Assembly (NCBI GenBank): GCA_017527075.1
Contig: JAFXQM010000008.1
Coordinates: 143,787 to 207,786 of the forward strand
Length of the DNA: 64,000 nt
DNA from: Selenomonadaceae bacterium
GTDB taxonomy: Bacteria; Bacillota; Negativicutes; Selenomonadales; Selenomonadaceae
Reading direction: 5' to 3'
Below the pieces are notes generated by a model that was not told the DNA's origin, made no database searches, and saw nothing but the letters and a program-made list of their open reading frames with translations. Made by a program: the position numbers and the translations under genes. This document shows positions 7,674-15,984 of the stretch, in pieces; the first letter of the stretch is position 1, and every line of letters starts with the position of its first letter.

Positions 7674-9773
7674 TTATTTGAGTTTCGTGCCGCTGATTGA
7701 ATACGTCGTGCCGTTTATGTTGAACGAATCGTCCGCGCTCACGCCGCTGAACACCACGTGCCCGCCGCCTTCGATTGCCAACGTCAGCTTGCCGCTCTTG
7801 AACGAAGAATTTTTGAACGAACCCTCGGAGCCGTCCGATTTTAAAATCGTCAGCATGTCGTCCGACGTCCAATCGTAAATGATGTCCTTGCCTTCGTTCG
7901 CTTTGTAAATGAAAACGTCCGCGTCGTCGCCGCCATAAAGTTTGTCGTCGCCCATGCCGCCCCAGAGCGTGTCGTTGCCCGCGCTGCCCTTGAGGATGTC
8001 ATTGCCCGCGTCGCCGAAGAGGGAATCGTCGCCCGAAGCCCCCACGAGAGTATCATCGCCTTTGCCGCCGTCGACAGTGTCGTTTCCTTTGCCGCCGTTG
8101 AGTGAATCATTGCCTGCGTCGCCTGAGAGTGAATCGTTGCCCGAAGAGCCGTTCAACGTGTCGTTGCCCGCGCCGCCGAGGAGCGTATCCTTGCCTGCGC
8201 CGCCGTCGAGATAATCTCTGCCCGCGTCGCCCGCCAGATAATCGTTGCCCCCCTCGCCGAGCAGTGAATCGTTGTCCGCGCCGCCCGAAAGATAATCGTT
8301 GCCCTTGCCGCCGTAAAGAGTATCGGAGCCATCGCCGCCGTCGAGTGAATCGTTGGCTGCGTCGCCGAGCAGTCTGTCGTTGCCCGCCTCGCCGTAAAGA
8401 TAATCGTCGCCGTCGCCGCCGTAAATCGTATCAATTCCCGCGTCGCCCCAAACGGAATCGACGGCACTGCCGCCGACGATTGAGTTGCTTTTTTCGTTTG
8501 CGTAAATTTGAACGTCGGTGGTGCGAGTGGAAGCGTCGATAATTGTAACCGCGGAGTCGACGGACACGGGCGAAGAAGTTTCGTCGGTAATCTGCAAGCT
8601 GTCACCGGCGGAAAGCCCGACGATATTCAAAGCGGACAGAGAAGCCGCGCCGCCGAGAGTGAGGACGCCGTCGCCCACGGTCACGAGGACATCGGAGCCG
8701 CTCACTTGAGAGGAGTAGGCACCGACGGAAATGTTGAGCGTGTCATCCGCGTCGAAGTCGGCGATAAAGTCGGAGCCGTCTCCGTCCGAGTAAATGAACA
8801 GGTCGGCACCTTCTCCGCCGCTGAGATAATCATTGCCCGCCTTGCCAATCAATGTGTCGTTGCCCGCGCCGCTGAAGATTGAGTTATCCAAGTCGTTGCC
8901 GAAGATTTGAATATCAGTTGTGCGCGTGGTTGCGTCGACGATTTTAACATTGGAACCGACAGTGACGGGTGAAGAGACCGTATCTGTTATCGACAAATTG
9001 GTGACGTTGGCATCGATATTGACGGCGGAAAGAGCAGCCGCACCGACGAGAGTAACTTTGCCCTTGCCGACAGTGACGATAATGTTGTTGCCGCTCTTTT
9101 TGGTGGAATAGGAGCTACCCGCGATTTGCAAAGTGTCATCCTCGTTGAAGCCGCGAATTTTGTCGTTGCCGTCACCCTCATTGTATTGAATGAAAGTTCT
9201 GGAGGAGTGAGAGTAAAGTTTGATATAATCGTCGCCGTCGCCGCCGTTGATAACTGCATCTATCCAGTCAATTGTGACGGAATCATTTCCCGCGCCGCCC
9301 AGAACTGTCGCGTAAGCAGCGTATTTTTCAATGTAAATGGAATCGTTGCCGTCGCCCGCGTTGATTGAAGAGTATTTGCCGTGATTGATTTGGATTGAGT
9401 CATCGCCTGCGCCGCCATCGACTGATGAGTAGTGCCCCAATCTGCCGTTTGAAATAAAATCGTTGCCCTCGTCGCCTGAAAGGAAAACTCTTTTTCCGCT
9501 GTTGGAAATTGTGTCGTCCCCCGCGCCGCCGAGCATGGTCACTTTATCGCAGTTGTTGGAAATGGAATCGTCGCCTGTGCCCGCGTCGATTGTGACCCGC
9601 GAGCCGCCGTATTGGTTGGAAATGTAATCGTCGCCGTCGAGAGCTTGAATCGTGACGTTTTCGCCGCCGCTGTTTGTGATTGTGTCGTCGTCGTCGGTGC
9701 CAATGACAGACGTGTTGCTCTTGCCGTTTTCGATGACGGCAAACCGTTGCAGGTCAAAAATAAATTTTTTCAT
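7674..9773 (-). CDS. RTX calcium-binding repeat protein, probable type I secretion substrate
   Basis: 699 residues, acidic, dominated by glycine/aspartate nonapeptides (GGxGxDxLx), densest between about residues 440 and 640 (for example GGDGSDTLYGGKGNDYLSGG). These form Ca2+-filled beta rolls outside the cell. Two related segments containing TTDIQIF/TTDVQIY separate repeat blocks, so the protein has internal duplication. The C-terminal part (DADVFIYKANEGKDIIYDW...) matches the end domain of type I substrates, which carry an uncleaved C-terminal signal. The N-terminus, MKKFIFDLQRFAV, is not a Sec signal. Possible exporter: the HlyB/HlyD-like operon at 57424-63271. ATG 9773 has AAGGAGA upstream. 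Adhesin or S-layer-like roles are inference. Confidence 0.85.
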   Translation of the reverse strand: MKKFIFDLQRFAVIENGKSNTSVIGTDDDDTITNSGGENVTIQALDGDDYISNQYGGSRVTIDAGTGDDSISNNCDKVTMLGGAGDDTISNSGKRVFLSGDEGNDFISNGRLGHYSSVDGGAGDDSIQINHGKYSSINAGDGNDSIYIEKYAAYATVLGGAGNDSVTIDWIDAVINGGDGDDYIKLYSHSSRTFIQYNEGDGNDKIRGFNEDDTLQIAGSSYSTKKSGNNIIVTVGKGKVTLVGAAALSAVNIDANVTNLSITDTVSSPVTVGSNVKIVDATTRTTDIQIFGNDLDNSIFSGAGNDTLIGKAGNDYLSGGEGADLFIYSDGDGSDFIADFDADDTLNISVGAYSSQVSGSDVLVTVGDGVLTLGGAASLSALNIVGLSAGDSLQITDETSSPVSVDSAVTIIDASTRTTDVQIYANEKSNSIVGGSAVDSVWGDAGIDTIYGGDGDDYLYGEAGNDRLLGDAANDSLDGGDGSDTLYGGKGNDYLSGGADNDSLLGEGGNDYLAGDAGRDYLDGGAGKDTLLGGAGNDTLNGSSGNDSLSGDAGNDSLNGGKGNDTVDGGKGDDTLVGASGDDSLFGDAGNDILKGSAGNDTLWGGMGDDKLYGGDDADVFIYKANEGKDIIYDWTSDDMLTILKSDGSEGSFKNSSFKSGKLTLAIEGGGHVVFSGVSADDSFNINGTTYSISGTKLK

Positions 9774-9802
9774 GATGAGTATCTCCTTTGTAAAATTTTT
9801 TC

Positions 9803-9830
9803 ATTATAGAACTTTACGGGGACAAGTCAA
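9803..9830 (-). promoter_or_regulatory. Promoter of the RTX gene
   Basis: Minus strand TTGACT (9825-9830), 16 bp, TATAAT (9803-9808), about 30 nt before the start codon. The -35 lies in a dyad (AAGTCAA...TTGACTT) shared with the larB promoter. Confidence 0.75.
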
Positions 9831-9838
9831 GTTAAAAA

Positions 9839-9867
9839 TTGATTTGACTTCGAGCGCGGTTTATGAT
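9839..9867 (+). promoter_or_regulatory. Promoter of larB
   Basis: TTGATT (9839-9844), 17 bp, TATGAT (9862-9867). Its -10 overlaps the possible upstream ATG at 9863, which is why that start is rejected. Confidence 0.65.
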
Positions 9868-9892
9868 TTATTCTGCGGGCGAGGTGAAAGCA

Positions 9893-10648
9893 ATGGAAAA
9901 ATTTTTGGAGCTGCTCAGAAGGTACAAGGCGGGCGAAGTGACGGAAGAAAAAATTTTGGGCGCGGTGAAAAATTTTTCGCTGGCGACGGAGAGCTTCGGC
10001 TTCGCGACGATTGACCACGGCCGCGAGCTTCGGCAGGGTTTCCCCGAAGTGGTTTACGCGCCCGGCAAGACCAAAGAGCAGCTCAAAATTATTTTCAAAA
10101 ATCTGTACGAGAGGAGCGCGGGCAATTTAATCGCGAGCCGAGCCACGCGCGAGCAATTTGAATTTTTGGCAAAAGAAATTCCCGCCGCGATTTACGACGA
10201 GACCGCGCGGATGATTTACGTTGACCGCGACGAAACTCTGACACGCGACGAGAACAAAAAAATTTTAATCGTGACGGCGGGGACGAGTGATGTGCCCGTG
10301 GCGGAGGAGGCGCGCCTGACCGCTTACCTTTGGGGCAACGCCGTCGGCACTTGTTACGATTGCGGGGTCGCGGGGATTCATCGATTGTTCGCGCACATGG
10401 ACGAGATAACTTCGGCGAGCGTGATAATCGTCGTTGCGGGCATGGAGGGCGCGTTGGCGAGCGTGGTCGGCGGGCTGACGAATCGCCCCGTTATCGCCGT
10501 GCCCACGAGCGTCGGATACGGTGCCTCGTTCAACGGGCTGGCGGCTCTCCTGGCAATGCTCAACAGCTGCGCGGCGGGCGTCGGCGTCGTGAATATCGAC
10601 AACGGATTCGGTGCGGGCGTCCTCGCCTCCAAAATAAATAAAAGTTAG
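9893..10648 (+). CDS. larB: LarB, nickel-pincer cofactor biosynthesis carboxylase
   Basis: 251 residues. LarB carboxylates and hydrolyses nicotinic acid adenine dinucleotide, the first step towards the nickel-pincer nucleotide of lactate racemase and related enzymes. The C-terminal two thirds is the PurE/AIR-carboxylase-like domain: TAGTSDVPVAEEA, then YDCGVAGIHRL and VVAGMEGALASVVGGL, all typical of LarB. Start at ATG 9893 (GAGGTGA upstream), because ATG 9863 overlaps the -10 box. larC, larE and larA are not in this window. The stop codon TAG is formed by the end of a 156-bp mobile repeat. Confidence 0.88.
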   Translation: MEKFLELLRRYKAGEVTEEKILGAVKNFSLATESFGFATIDHGRELRQGFPEVVYAPGKTKEQLKIIFKNLYERSAGNLIASRATREQFEFLAKEIPAAIYDETARMIYVDRDETLTRDENKKILIVTAGTSDVPVAEEARLTAYLWGNAVGTCYDCGVAGIHRLFAHMDEITSASVIIVVAGMEGALASVVGGLTNRPVIAVPTSVGYGASFNGLAALLAMLNSCAAGVGVVNIDNGFGAGVLASKINKS

Positions 10649-10801
10649 GGGTTGTTGGTAAACTCAAAATTATTATGTGACGAGGAATTTTTTCGACTGA
10701 CGAGGCGCAAGCGCGAAGGTGTACTGAGGTACATCGAGCGCGCGGCAACAAAGTCAGGCGGAAAAAGAACCGTCACTGTTAAAATTTGCCAACAGCCCCT
10801 A
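10646..10801. mobile_element. 156-bp palindromic MITE, copy 1
   Basis: Begins TAGGGGTTGTTGGTAAA and ends TTTGCCAACAGCCCCTA, an inverted repeat with two mismatches that would be G-U pairs in RNA. The interior is also self-complementary (GTGACG...CGTCAC) with a central hairpin TGTAC-tgag-GTACA. Flanking TA dinucleotides fit a TA target duplication (IS630/Tc1-mariner type). The copy at 40172-40327 has exactly the same length. No protein is likely to be encoded. It lies between convergent genes and may terminate transcription on both strands. Confidence 0.8.
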
Positions 10802-10806
10802 GAAGT

Positions 10807-11646
10807 TCACATTTCCATAAATTTTTGCACCAAATATCCCAAGACCACGGTAATGGTCAGCACGTCGGTTCCGTTCAAGATAATGTATCCCCATATTTCG
10901 TCGGCGGACCTCTCCAGAATTTGACTTTGCGACGCGATAAATATTCCCTGATTTATGATGGTCGTGATGTCACCGAAAATATTCGAGATACTGAATTCAT
11001 ATTCCAGAGGGTCATAATGGTACCATTTTACTCCGCCAAAAAATCCAATTCCGTAATAAGTTATAAACTCCAGCGTCGTCAGCATAATCATGCCCAACAA
11101 AATTATCTCTTCCGGTGATAACTTTCTTTCCATGAATCGCCTTAAGGTCGCAATGCAAATGACATAAGAAAGTATCGTGACGCCATAACCGTAAACCCAC
11201 ATTTCTTGCTTGAAAGTTTCACTCGAATAAAACATGTCAAAGACCAAAACTCCCGCGCTGTAATACATGAAGATGATGGAATAAATGAAACCAAAAATTT
11301 CAACGGGAAATTCTTTCGCCGACAAATTTTCTTGCGGAGCAAAAATTATTACCAAGACAAAAAACATTATCAAGGACAGAAAATCTTCGGCCACGTACTC
11401 AATTTCAATTTGGAGCGGTGTCATCGGCAAAATGCTGAGGCAAATCATGAGAGCGAAAATAAATTTGAACTTTTTGGGATTCGATACAACGATTTGCTTG
11501 GCGTAAGCGTAAAGGCTTATCAAATCGTCTCTGACCGCCCGCGCGAGATTTTCTTTGGAACTTTTTTTGGGCAAGATGTGATAAAAGAAACGCAAGACCA
11601 GGAATATCAGCCCCATGAAAAAATATCCAAGCATTAGTAAGACCAT
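10807..11646 (-). CDS. Polytopic membrane protein of unknown function
   Basis: 279 residues with about seven hydrophobic helices; cytoplasmic stretches are lysine- and glutamate-rich (PKKSSKENLARAVRDD near residue 26; RRFMERKLSPEE near 165). No motif identifies it. ATG 11646 has GGGAG 10 nt upstream. It appears more A/T-rich than its neighbours, which may indicate acquisition. Its stop codon lies 5 bp beyond the MITE at 10646-10801. The upstream neighbour (SYLF protein) is on the same strand but separated by a terminator. Confidence 0.65.
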   Translation of the reverse strand: MVLLMLGYFFMGLIFLVLRFFYHILPKKSSKENLARAVRDDLISLYAYAKQIVVSNPKKFKFIFALMICLSILPMTPLQIEIEYVAEDFLSLIMFFVLVIIFAPQENLSAKEFPVEIFGFIYSIIFMYYSAGVLVFDMFYSSETFKQEMWVYGYGVTILSYVICIATLRRFMERKLSPEEIILLGMIMLTTLEFITYYGIGFFGGVKWYHYDPLEYEFSISNIFGDITTIINQGIFIASQSQILERSADEIWGYIILNGTDVLTITVVLGYLVQKFMEM

Positions 11647-11667
11647 TACAATGATACTCCCTCTAAG

Positions 11668-11702
11668 AAAAATGCCCCCATGAGACTGGAGGCGTTTTTT
11701 AT
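11668..11702 (-). terminator. Terminator of the SYLF gene
   Basis: Minus strand AAAAACGCCTCC, loop AGTCTCAT, GGGGGCATTTTT: a GC stem followed by T5. It lies 21 bp after the stop codon at 11723. Confidence 0.7.
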
Positions 11703-11722
11703 TCGTTATTCAAGAGTTTGCC

Positions 11723-12289
11723 TTAATTGAGTGTCTTGTATGGAGAGATTTGCGCGCCTTTCAAAGAAAATTCGACAGCCAAGCCTTTTTTGTCGAGCTG
11801 ATAGACCCACACGCCGTTGGCAACAATTGTGGCGTTTGCAAAAGTGTCGCCGGTCACTCCGTCGCTTACCTGGGCAGAAACTTCAGTTCCGAATTTTATG
11901 TTGCCCGAAATAAATCTGTCCCAAGCCGCCTTATTGGCGATGACGAAAAGCAAATCATATTCCTTCGCGCCGAAATTCAGACCGAGGCTCAATTCTTTCA
12001 TCTTCACATAAACTCTTTGCCCCGTGTAATTGTTCACGGCAACTCCGCGCCCGCGGTCGTCGCCCCAAAAGCCCCATTTGACACTGGACGCGCTGAGTGT
12101 GCAGTAAGCGTAGGAATTTCGCACGGCCGACGCTGACGACGGATATTTTTGATACATGCGATTCAAGACCTGTACGCTCATATTATTTAATTTGGCGCGC
12201 AGGTCGTCGGGCGTTTCTTTTGCCGCGACGGTGCTTGCCGTCATTAAGACCAGCGCGAACAAAATCAGTTGAAAAAATTTCTTCCGCAT
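11723..12289 (-). CDS. Secreted SYLF/Ysc84-domain lipid-binding protein
   Basis: 188 residues. Sec signal peptide (residues 1-23, ending TVAA), then a helical segment and a SYLF-like domain: RGRGVAVNNYTGQRVYVKMKE and LNFGAKEYDLLFVIANKAAWDRFISGNIKFGTEVSA follow the family pattern of a glycine-rich entry, LGLNFG-like strand and a Phe/Gly turn. SYLF proteins bind phospholipids; bacterial members are periplasmic with poorly defined roles. ATG 12289 has GGAGGGATG upstream. It is probably transcribed alone. Confidence 0.65.
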   Translation of the reverse strand: MRKKFFQLILFALVLMTASTVAAKETPDDLRAKLNNMSVQVLNRMYQKYPSSASAVRNSYAYCTLSASSVKWGFWGDDRGRGVAVNNYTGQRVYVKMKELSLGLNFGAKEYDLLFVIANKAAWDRFISGNIKFGTEVSAQVSDGVTGDTFANATIVANGVWVYQLDKKGLAVEFSLKGAQISPYKTLN

Positions 12290-12321
12290 GAGAGCATCCC
12301 TCCAAATTTTTTATAAACATA

Positions 12322-12358
12322 AGAATGGGCTCGACAATGACTTTGCCGAGTCCATTCT
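12322..12358 (-). terminator. Stem-loop after the secreted protein gene
   Basis: AGAATGGACTCGGCAA pairs with TTGTCGAGCCCATTCT around a TGACT-type loop. Long stem with a weak T tract on the minus strand; it serves the gene ending at 12378. Confidence 0.7.
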
Positions 12359-12377
12359 GTCAAAGGGAACTAAAAAG

Positions 12378-12971
12378 TTATTGTTTGTCTCTGTTTATCG
12401 ACTGCCAACCCGAGCCGAGGTCAGAATAGCTGAACCAATTCTTTTTGGCATCCCAGTTGAAACGATAACGCTTGCTCTTTCCGGATTTTTCAAAAGCCAA
12501 AATCAAATCGCCGTTCTTCAACGCCACGATGTAAGGATAAGCTCCGTTTTCGTGCGCGTAGTTCATGCTGTCGATGTAGATTTCCAATTTCTTGTTGGCG
12601 GGCGAATATCCGAAAAGCATGGCACGGTCGATGCTTTCAAGCGAAAAGAACAGTTCGGAATTGGAAGTGTTCTTGAATGCGCGGATTGTGTAGCCGTAAT
12701 TCACTTTCGGATAGTGCGCATCGTCAAGACGATTCTCGTCAAGCCAAACGATGAAGTGCAGCTGGTTCTCGCTTTTCGCTTGCCAGAGTTTTCTCGCCTG
12801 AATCTTGAGAAGTCCGTGGGGAGTGCTGAAAGTTTCCGACAAAGCCTGATCGTTTTTCAGACCCTCGGTGAAGTTTCGCGCCTCGTAAGTCATCTCGTAA
12901 GTCTCGGCGAAACACACCGTCGCAAACGCCATGACAAACAGGCTCAGCACGGTCGCAACAATTTTTCTCAT
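12378..12971 (-). CDS. Secreted protein of unknown function
   Basis: 197 residues with a clear Sec signal (MRKIVATVLSLFVMAFATVCFA, cleavage near residue 22). The mature part is beta-rich and aromatic (YEMTYEARNFTEGLKND; LFFSLESIDRAMLFGYSP; RYRFNWDAKKNWFSYSDLG). No family recognised. GGGAGGG precedes ATG 12971. It stands between a SYLF protein and an Ntn hydrolase lipoprotein, in a run of exported proteins, so a periplasmic role is likely. Confidence 0.65.
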   Translation of the reverse strand: MRKIVATVLSLFVMAFATVCFAETYEMTYEARNFTEGLKNDQALSETFSTPHGLLKIQARKLWQAKSENQLHFIVWLDENRLDDAHYPKVNYGYTIRAFKNTSNSELFFSLESIDRAMLFGYSPANKKLEIYIDSMNYAHENGAYPYIVALKNGDLILAFEKSGKSKRYRFNWDAKKNWFSYSDLGSGWQSINRDKQ

Positions 12972-13026
12972 GAGTTTTCCCTCCCAATAAACTTTTTATT
13001 TAATTGGTTTCACCCGTGCGCCGCGT

Positions 13027-14283
13027 TTACAAAGAGTAATCGAAATATTTATCGAAACGCTCATAAACTGCGACGCTCATGGTTTTCTTTTCCAGGTCGT
13101 AAACCACGCTGTGCGAGGTCACCCAAAGATGATTCGGGTTGTGCATTTTCGGGTCTTTCAGAATTTCCGTAATCTCTGCTTCGTTACTTTTCATTTCCGC
13201 GATTATTTCCGGAATATGCTCTCTGTAGTTGCTGTAGTTGATTGGATTTTCGCCGACGGAGAAATGGTCGGAGAAACCGGTGTAAGGATTATCAAAATTT
13301 TCGCCGGGAGCATATTCGCCGTCGAGTCTGTTTGTGTTGGTGTAACGGACGGACTGCATGAGCGTTTTCATCGTGTCCACGGAATTAACCGAGCCCATAT
13401 TGTCTTTCAGCTTGCGATAACGTTCTATGCCCTCAGAATAATCTGCATAAACGTTGTTTGGAATATCGGCAAGGTGCAGATAAAAATTCGTCGAGATTTT
13501 TTCGTTCGGCATGACAATCATTTTTTCGCCGTCGGGTTTGGTGTTGTCAAATTCCACGACATAACTTTTATCTTTATCGGTGATTAAAAAGTGAAGTTCG
13601 TAATTAGATTTTTGAAGTCCGTAAATGTCGGGAAGAGTGTCAATGATATCGATACTTTTCATTATCTCAACAGCTTCATCCGCGCTCGCCGCTCTGTCCA
13701 GCACATATCTGATAAGGCAGTATTGCGGAACTTCTTTTTTGCCGGGGTTGGTGTGCAATGTAAAGCCGCCCGCGTCGAGTGTGTTGACGACGTTACTTTC
13801 CATGGCAACGCCTTTTTCATTCATGCCGTCAAGCATGAAATGCGGAATAAGCTCTTTTACGTCTTCGTCGGTCAAGCCCGCGTCCAGCACGTCGCTGTTG
13901 AGCCACAACATTCCTCCGAACATTCCGACTGTAGCGTAACGCCCTTCTTTGCTCGTGGTTCTTACGACGATTTCAGCCGCGTCGCTCACGATAAAATCAA
14001 AGTTGCGCCCCAAATAACCTCCCGTTGTGACGGCCGAACATGCTCCCGGAACAGCTGCATTGTTGTAACCTTTTTCGTACACCTTCACATAATCGTAATC
14101 GCTTTGGTATTCGTCGTAAGTCACTTCGTAGAGCTGGCTTGCCAATTTTTTTAACTCACCGTATTTCTCCGCGGTGGCTTTTTCGTCAACGGCTTTTTGT
14201 CCGCTGTCACTCCCGCCGCAACCGACGAGCAACATCATCACGCCGACCAACAGCAGACTTAAAAATTTTTTCCGAAATGTCAT
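13027..14283 (-). CDS. Lipoprotein Ntn-hydrolase (linear amide C-N hydrolase-like)
   Basis: 418 residues. Lipobox LVGC (Cys near residue 22). The domain resembles choloylglycine hydrolase/C45-type N-terminal nucleophile enzymes: the candidate nucleophile Cys in VPGACSAVTTGGYLGRNFDF, then MLDGMNEKGVAMESNVV and a late TNTNRLDGEY segment. Such enzymes cleave linear amides (penicillin V, bile salts, acyl-amino acids). Here the Cys is internal, so either a propeptide is cut or the fold is used differently. ATG 14283 lies 21 bp after the stop of carboxylesterase 1, probably in one transcript, adding an amidase to the exported hydrolases. Substrate unknown. Confidence 0.7.
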   Translation of the reverse strand: MTFRKKFLSLLLVGVMMLLVGCGGSDSGQKAVDEKATAEKYGELKKLASQLYEVTYDEYQSDYDYVKVYEKGYNNAAVPGACSAVTTGGYLGRNFDFIVSDAAEIVVRTTSKEGRYATVGMFGGMLWLNSDVLDAGLTDEDVKELIPHFMLDGMNEKGVAMESNVVNTLDAGGFTLHTNPGKKEVPQYCLIRYVLDRAASADEAVEIMKSIDIIDTLPDIYGLQKSNYELHFLITDKDKSYVVEFDNTKPDGEKMIVMPNEKISTNFYLHLADIPNNVYADYSEGIERYRKLKDNMGSVNSVDTMKTLMQSVRYTNTNRLDGEYAPGENFDNPYTGFSDHFSVGENPINYSNYREHIPEIIAEMKSNEAEITEILKDPKMHNPNHLWVTSHSVVYDLEKKTMSVAVYERFDKYFDYSL

Positions 14284-14304
14284 TCAGATTATCCTCTCTT
14301 CACT

Positions 14305-15885
14305 TCAACTTTCGTAGACGTAGCGCAGGGCGTTCAAGTTTTGCGTGTTCAAATCCTTGTGGCAGACGCAGCCTTTCGAGCTCAGTTCCATGGTCTGGCG
14401 GTCGGTGGCGGAATATTTTTTCCACTGCGGAATGAATTCGTTGTTCGGGTTGCCCGTCGCCGCGAACGCCGTCCACGACGCTTGAACTTGCCTGACGAGT
14501 TTCGGATTCGGATTCAGCAAAAGATCATCGAAAGGCTTATTGAACACGAACGACAACTCCAGCGAATGGAACGAGCCCAAATCTTCGCGCAGAGAAAGGT
14601 CGCTGAACAGGTAATAGTACACGTCGTTGAACTTCGATTGATTTTCGGCATCCAGTTCTTGACCGACGCGCCAATCCACTTGATTTACGAAATCCCTGTA
14701 GTTTGTTTCGGTGTCGGGACGCCCGTTGAGCCATTTTTGATAAACTTCCGCGTCGGTGTGTGAAGTGAGCTTTCTGTATCTGCTCATGACGAGAGAAATT
14801 TTTTCGTGCGTTTCTTGGAAGGTTTTGAAATAATTTTCGTCATACAGCAGCCAGTAGCCCCATTCGTCGGCGTTGACGCCCGTCAAAAATTTAATTCTGC
14901 GCGCGTCGCCGTTTTTTATCGCGGTGAAAGGATCGCTCGGCAAAAATTTTCCGTCGCAAGCGGGAATGAAATCGGAGTGCGCAGTTTTAATCCGCATTTC
15001 AAAGAGCTTTACGTAAATATCTCTCAGCTCGGTGGAAGATTTTTTCATGAGGTCGCTCATCTTTTTCGTGCCGCTTAACCTCATAAAATCTTCCGTAAGT
15101 TTGGCGGCATGTTCCATATCGTGAACGAAGCGCGAAGAACCCGACTCCGGAATTGCTTTTTGGAACAAACCTCTGGCGGCGGGCGTGACAGTCAGCAAGA
15201 AACACGAAATGGAGCCGGCACTCTCGCCGAAAATCGTAATGTTGTCCGGGTTGCCGCCGAACGCCGAAATATTTTCCTTAACCCACTTCAACGCCGCGAT
15301 TTGGTCTTGCAAACCGAGATAACCGCTTCCCTCGTAGGAAGGGTCAATCGTTTCGAAGTGCATGAAGCCGAAAATGTTCAGCCGATAGTTGAAGCTGACG
15401 ACAATGACATCACTCGACGCCGCGAGATTGTTTCCGTTGTAAAGCGGGTCAATGGTGCCGCCGTGCATGAAACTGCCGCCGTGAATGAAAACCATGACGG
15501 GCAAATTTTTCTTCTCGCTGCGTTTCCAAATGTTTATCGTCAGGCAATCTTCGCTTTGCACGTTTTTGGACGCGTTTTCAATCTCGTCGTCCTCTTGAAT
15601 CGCCGACGCGCCGAATTTTTTTGCATCGAAAGTTTTATTGGACGGCTTCAACGATTGGGGAGCCTGCCAACGAAGTTTGCCGACGGGCGGTTGCGCGTAG
15701 GGAATGCCCAGCCAAGTTTTGACTCCTTTTTCGTCGACGAAGCCGTTAAAAGTTCCGTAACGAGTTTTCACGGTGCAATTATCCGCCGCGAAGACTTTGT
15801 TGCCGAGCGGCAGACCCGTCGCCGCCAGAGCCAGTGCCGTCATTGATGTCATCTTGATGAAGTCTCTGCGCGTTAAGTTTGACAT
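14305..15885 (-). CDS. Tat-exported type-B carboxylesterase (CE1)
   Basis: 526 residues. N-terminal Tat signal MSNLTRRDFIKMTSM...ALAATGLP, then a COesterase (alpha/beta hydrolase) domain. The nucleophile is in GESAGSIS (Ser about 222), the oxyanion loop in HGGSF, and the likely catalytic His in FHSLELSFVF. SEDCLTINIW is the family's N-terminal marker. These enzymes hydrolyse carboxylic esters; here outside the cytoplasm. Closest relative in the window is CE4. ATG 15885 is followed by the same signal cassette as its paralogues. The junction with CE2 is interrupted by the TnpB element just upstream of its start codon, so its expression may have lost the CE2 read-through. Confidence 0.88.
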   Translation of the reverse strand: MSNLTRRDFIKMTSMTALALAATGLPLGNKVFAADNCTVKTRYGTFNGFVDEKGVKTWLGIPYAQPPVGKLRWQAPQSLKPSNKTFDAKKFGASAIQEDDEIENASKNVQSEDCLTINIWKRSEKKNLPVMVFIHGGSFMHGGTIDPLYNGNNLAASSDVIVVSFNYRLNIFGFMHFETIDPSYEGSGYLGLQDQIAALKWVKENISAFGGNPDNITIFGESAGSISCFLLTVTPAARGLFQKAIPESGSSRFVHDMEHAAKLTEDFMRLSGTKKMSDLMKKSSTELRDIYVKLFEMRIKTAHSDFIPACDGKFLPSDPFTAIKNGDARRIKFLTGVNADEWGYWLLYDENYFKTFQETHEKISLVMSRYRKLTSHTDAEVYQKWLNGRPDTETNYRDFVNQVDWRVGQELDAENQSKFNDVYYYLFSDLSLREDLGSFHSLELSFVFNKPFDDLLLNPNPKLVRQVQASWTAFAATGNPNNEFIPQWKKYSATDRQTMELSSKGCVCHKDLNTQNLNALRYVYES

Positions 15886-15901
15886 GATATCACCATAACT
15901 C

Positions 15902-15924
15902 GCCGCCGGAAGTTTGAAAGGCGG
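15902..15924. repeat. Left-end hairpin of the TnpB element
   Basis: GCCGCC - 11 to 12 nt - GGCGGC near the predicted left boundary, in the subterminal position where HUH transposases of this family recognise a hairpin. Confidence 0.6.
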
Positions 15925-15984
15925 CGTGTACTTCCTTTCTGTTTGAAGTTTTGATACAATCCCCCGCCAAGGGAGGTGATTATC

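Noticed and set aside
8102..8542. Arg/Cys-rich ORFs opposite the RTX gene
   Set aside because: Antisense readings of GGxGxD codons, with no start signals.
10652..10924. Small protein with CDEEFFRLTRRKREGV, also readable at 40178
   Set aside because: The shared reading comes from the two MITE copies; the DNA is a palindrome with covarying stem and the frames diverge outside the element.
15951..15955. TTGAT as target motif and left boundary of the TnpB element
   Set aside because: Comparison with the CE4 and CE3 junctions places the left end near 15893, before the GCCGCC/GGCGGC hairpin.
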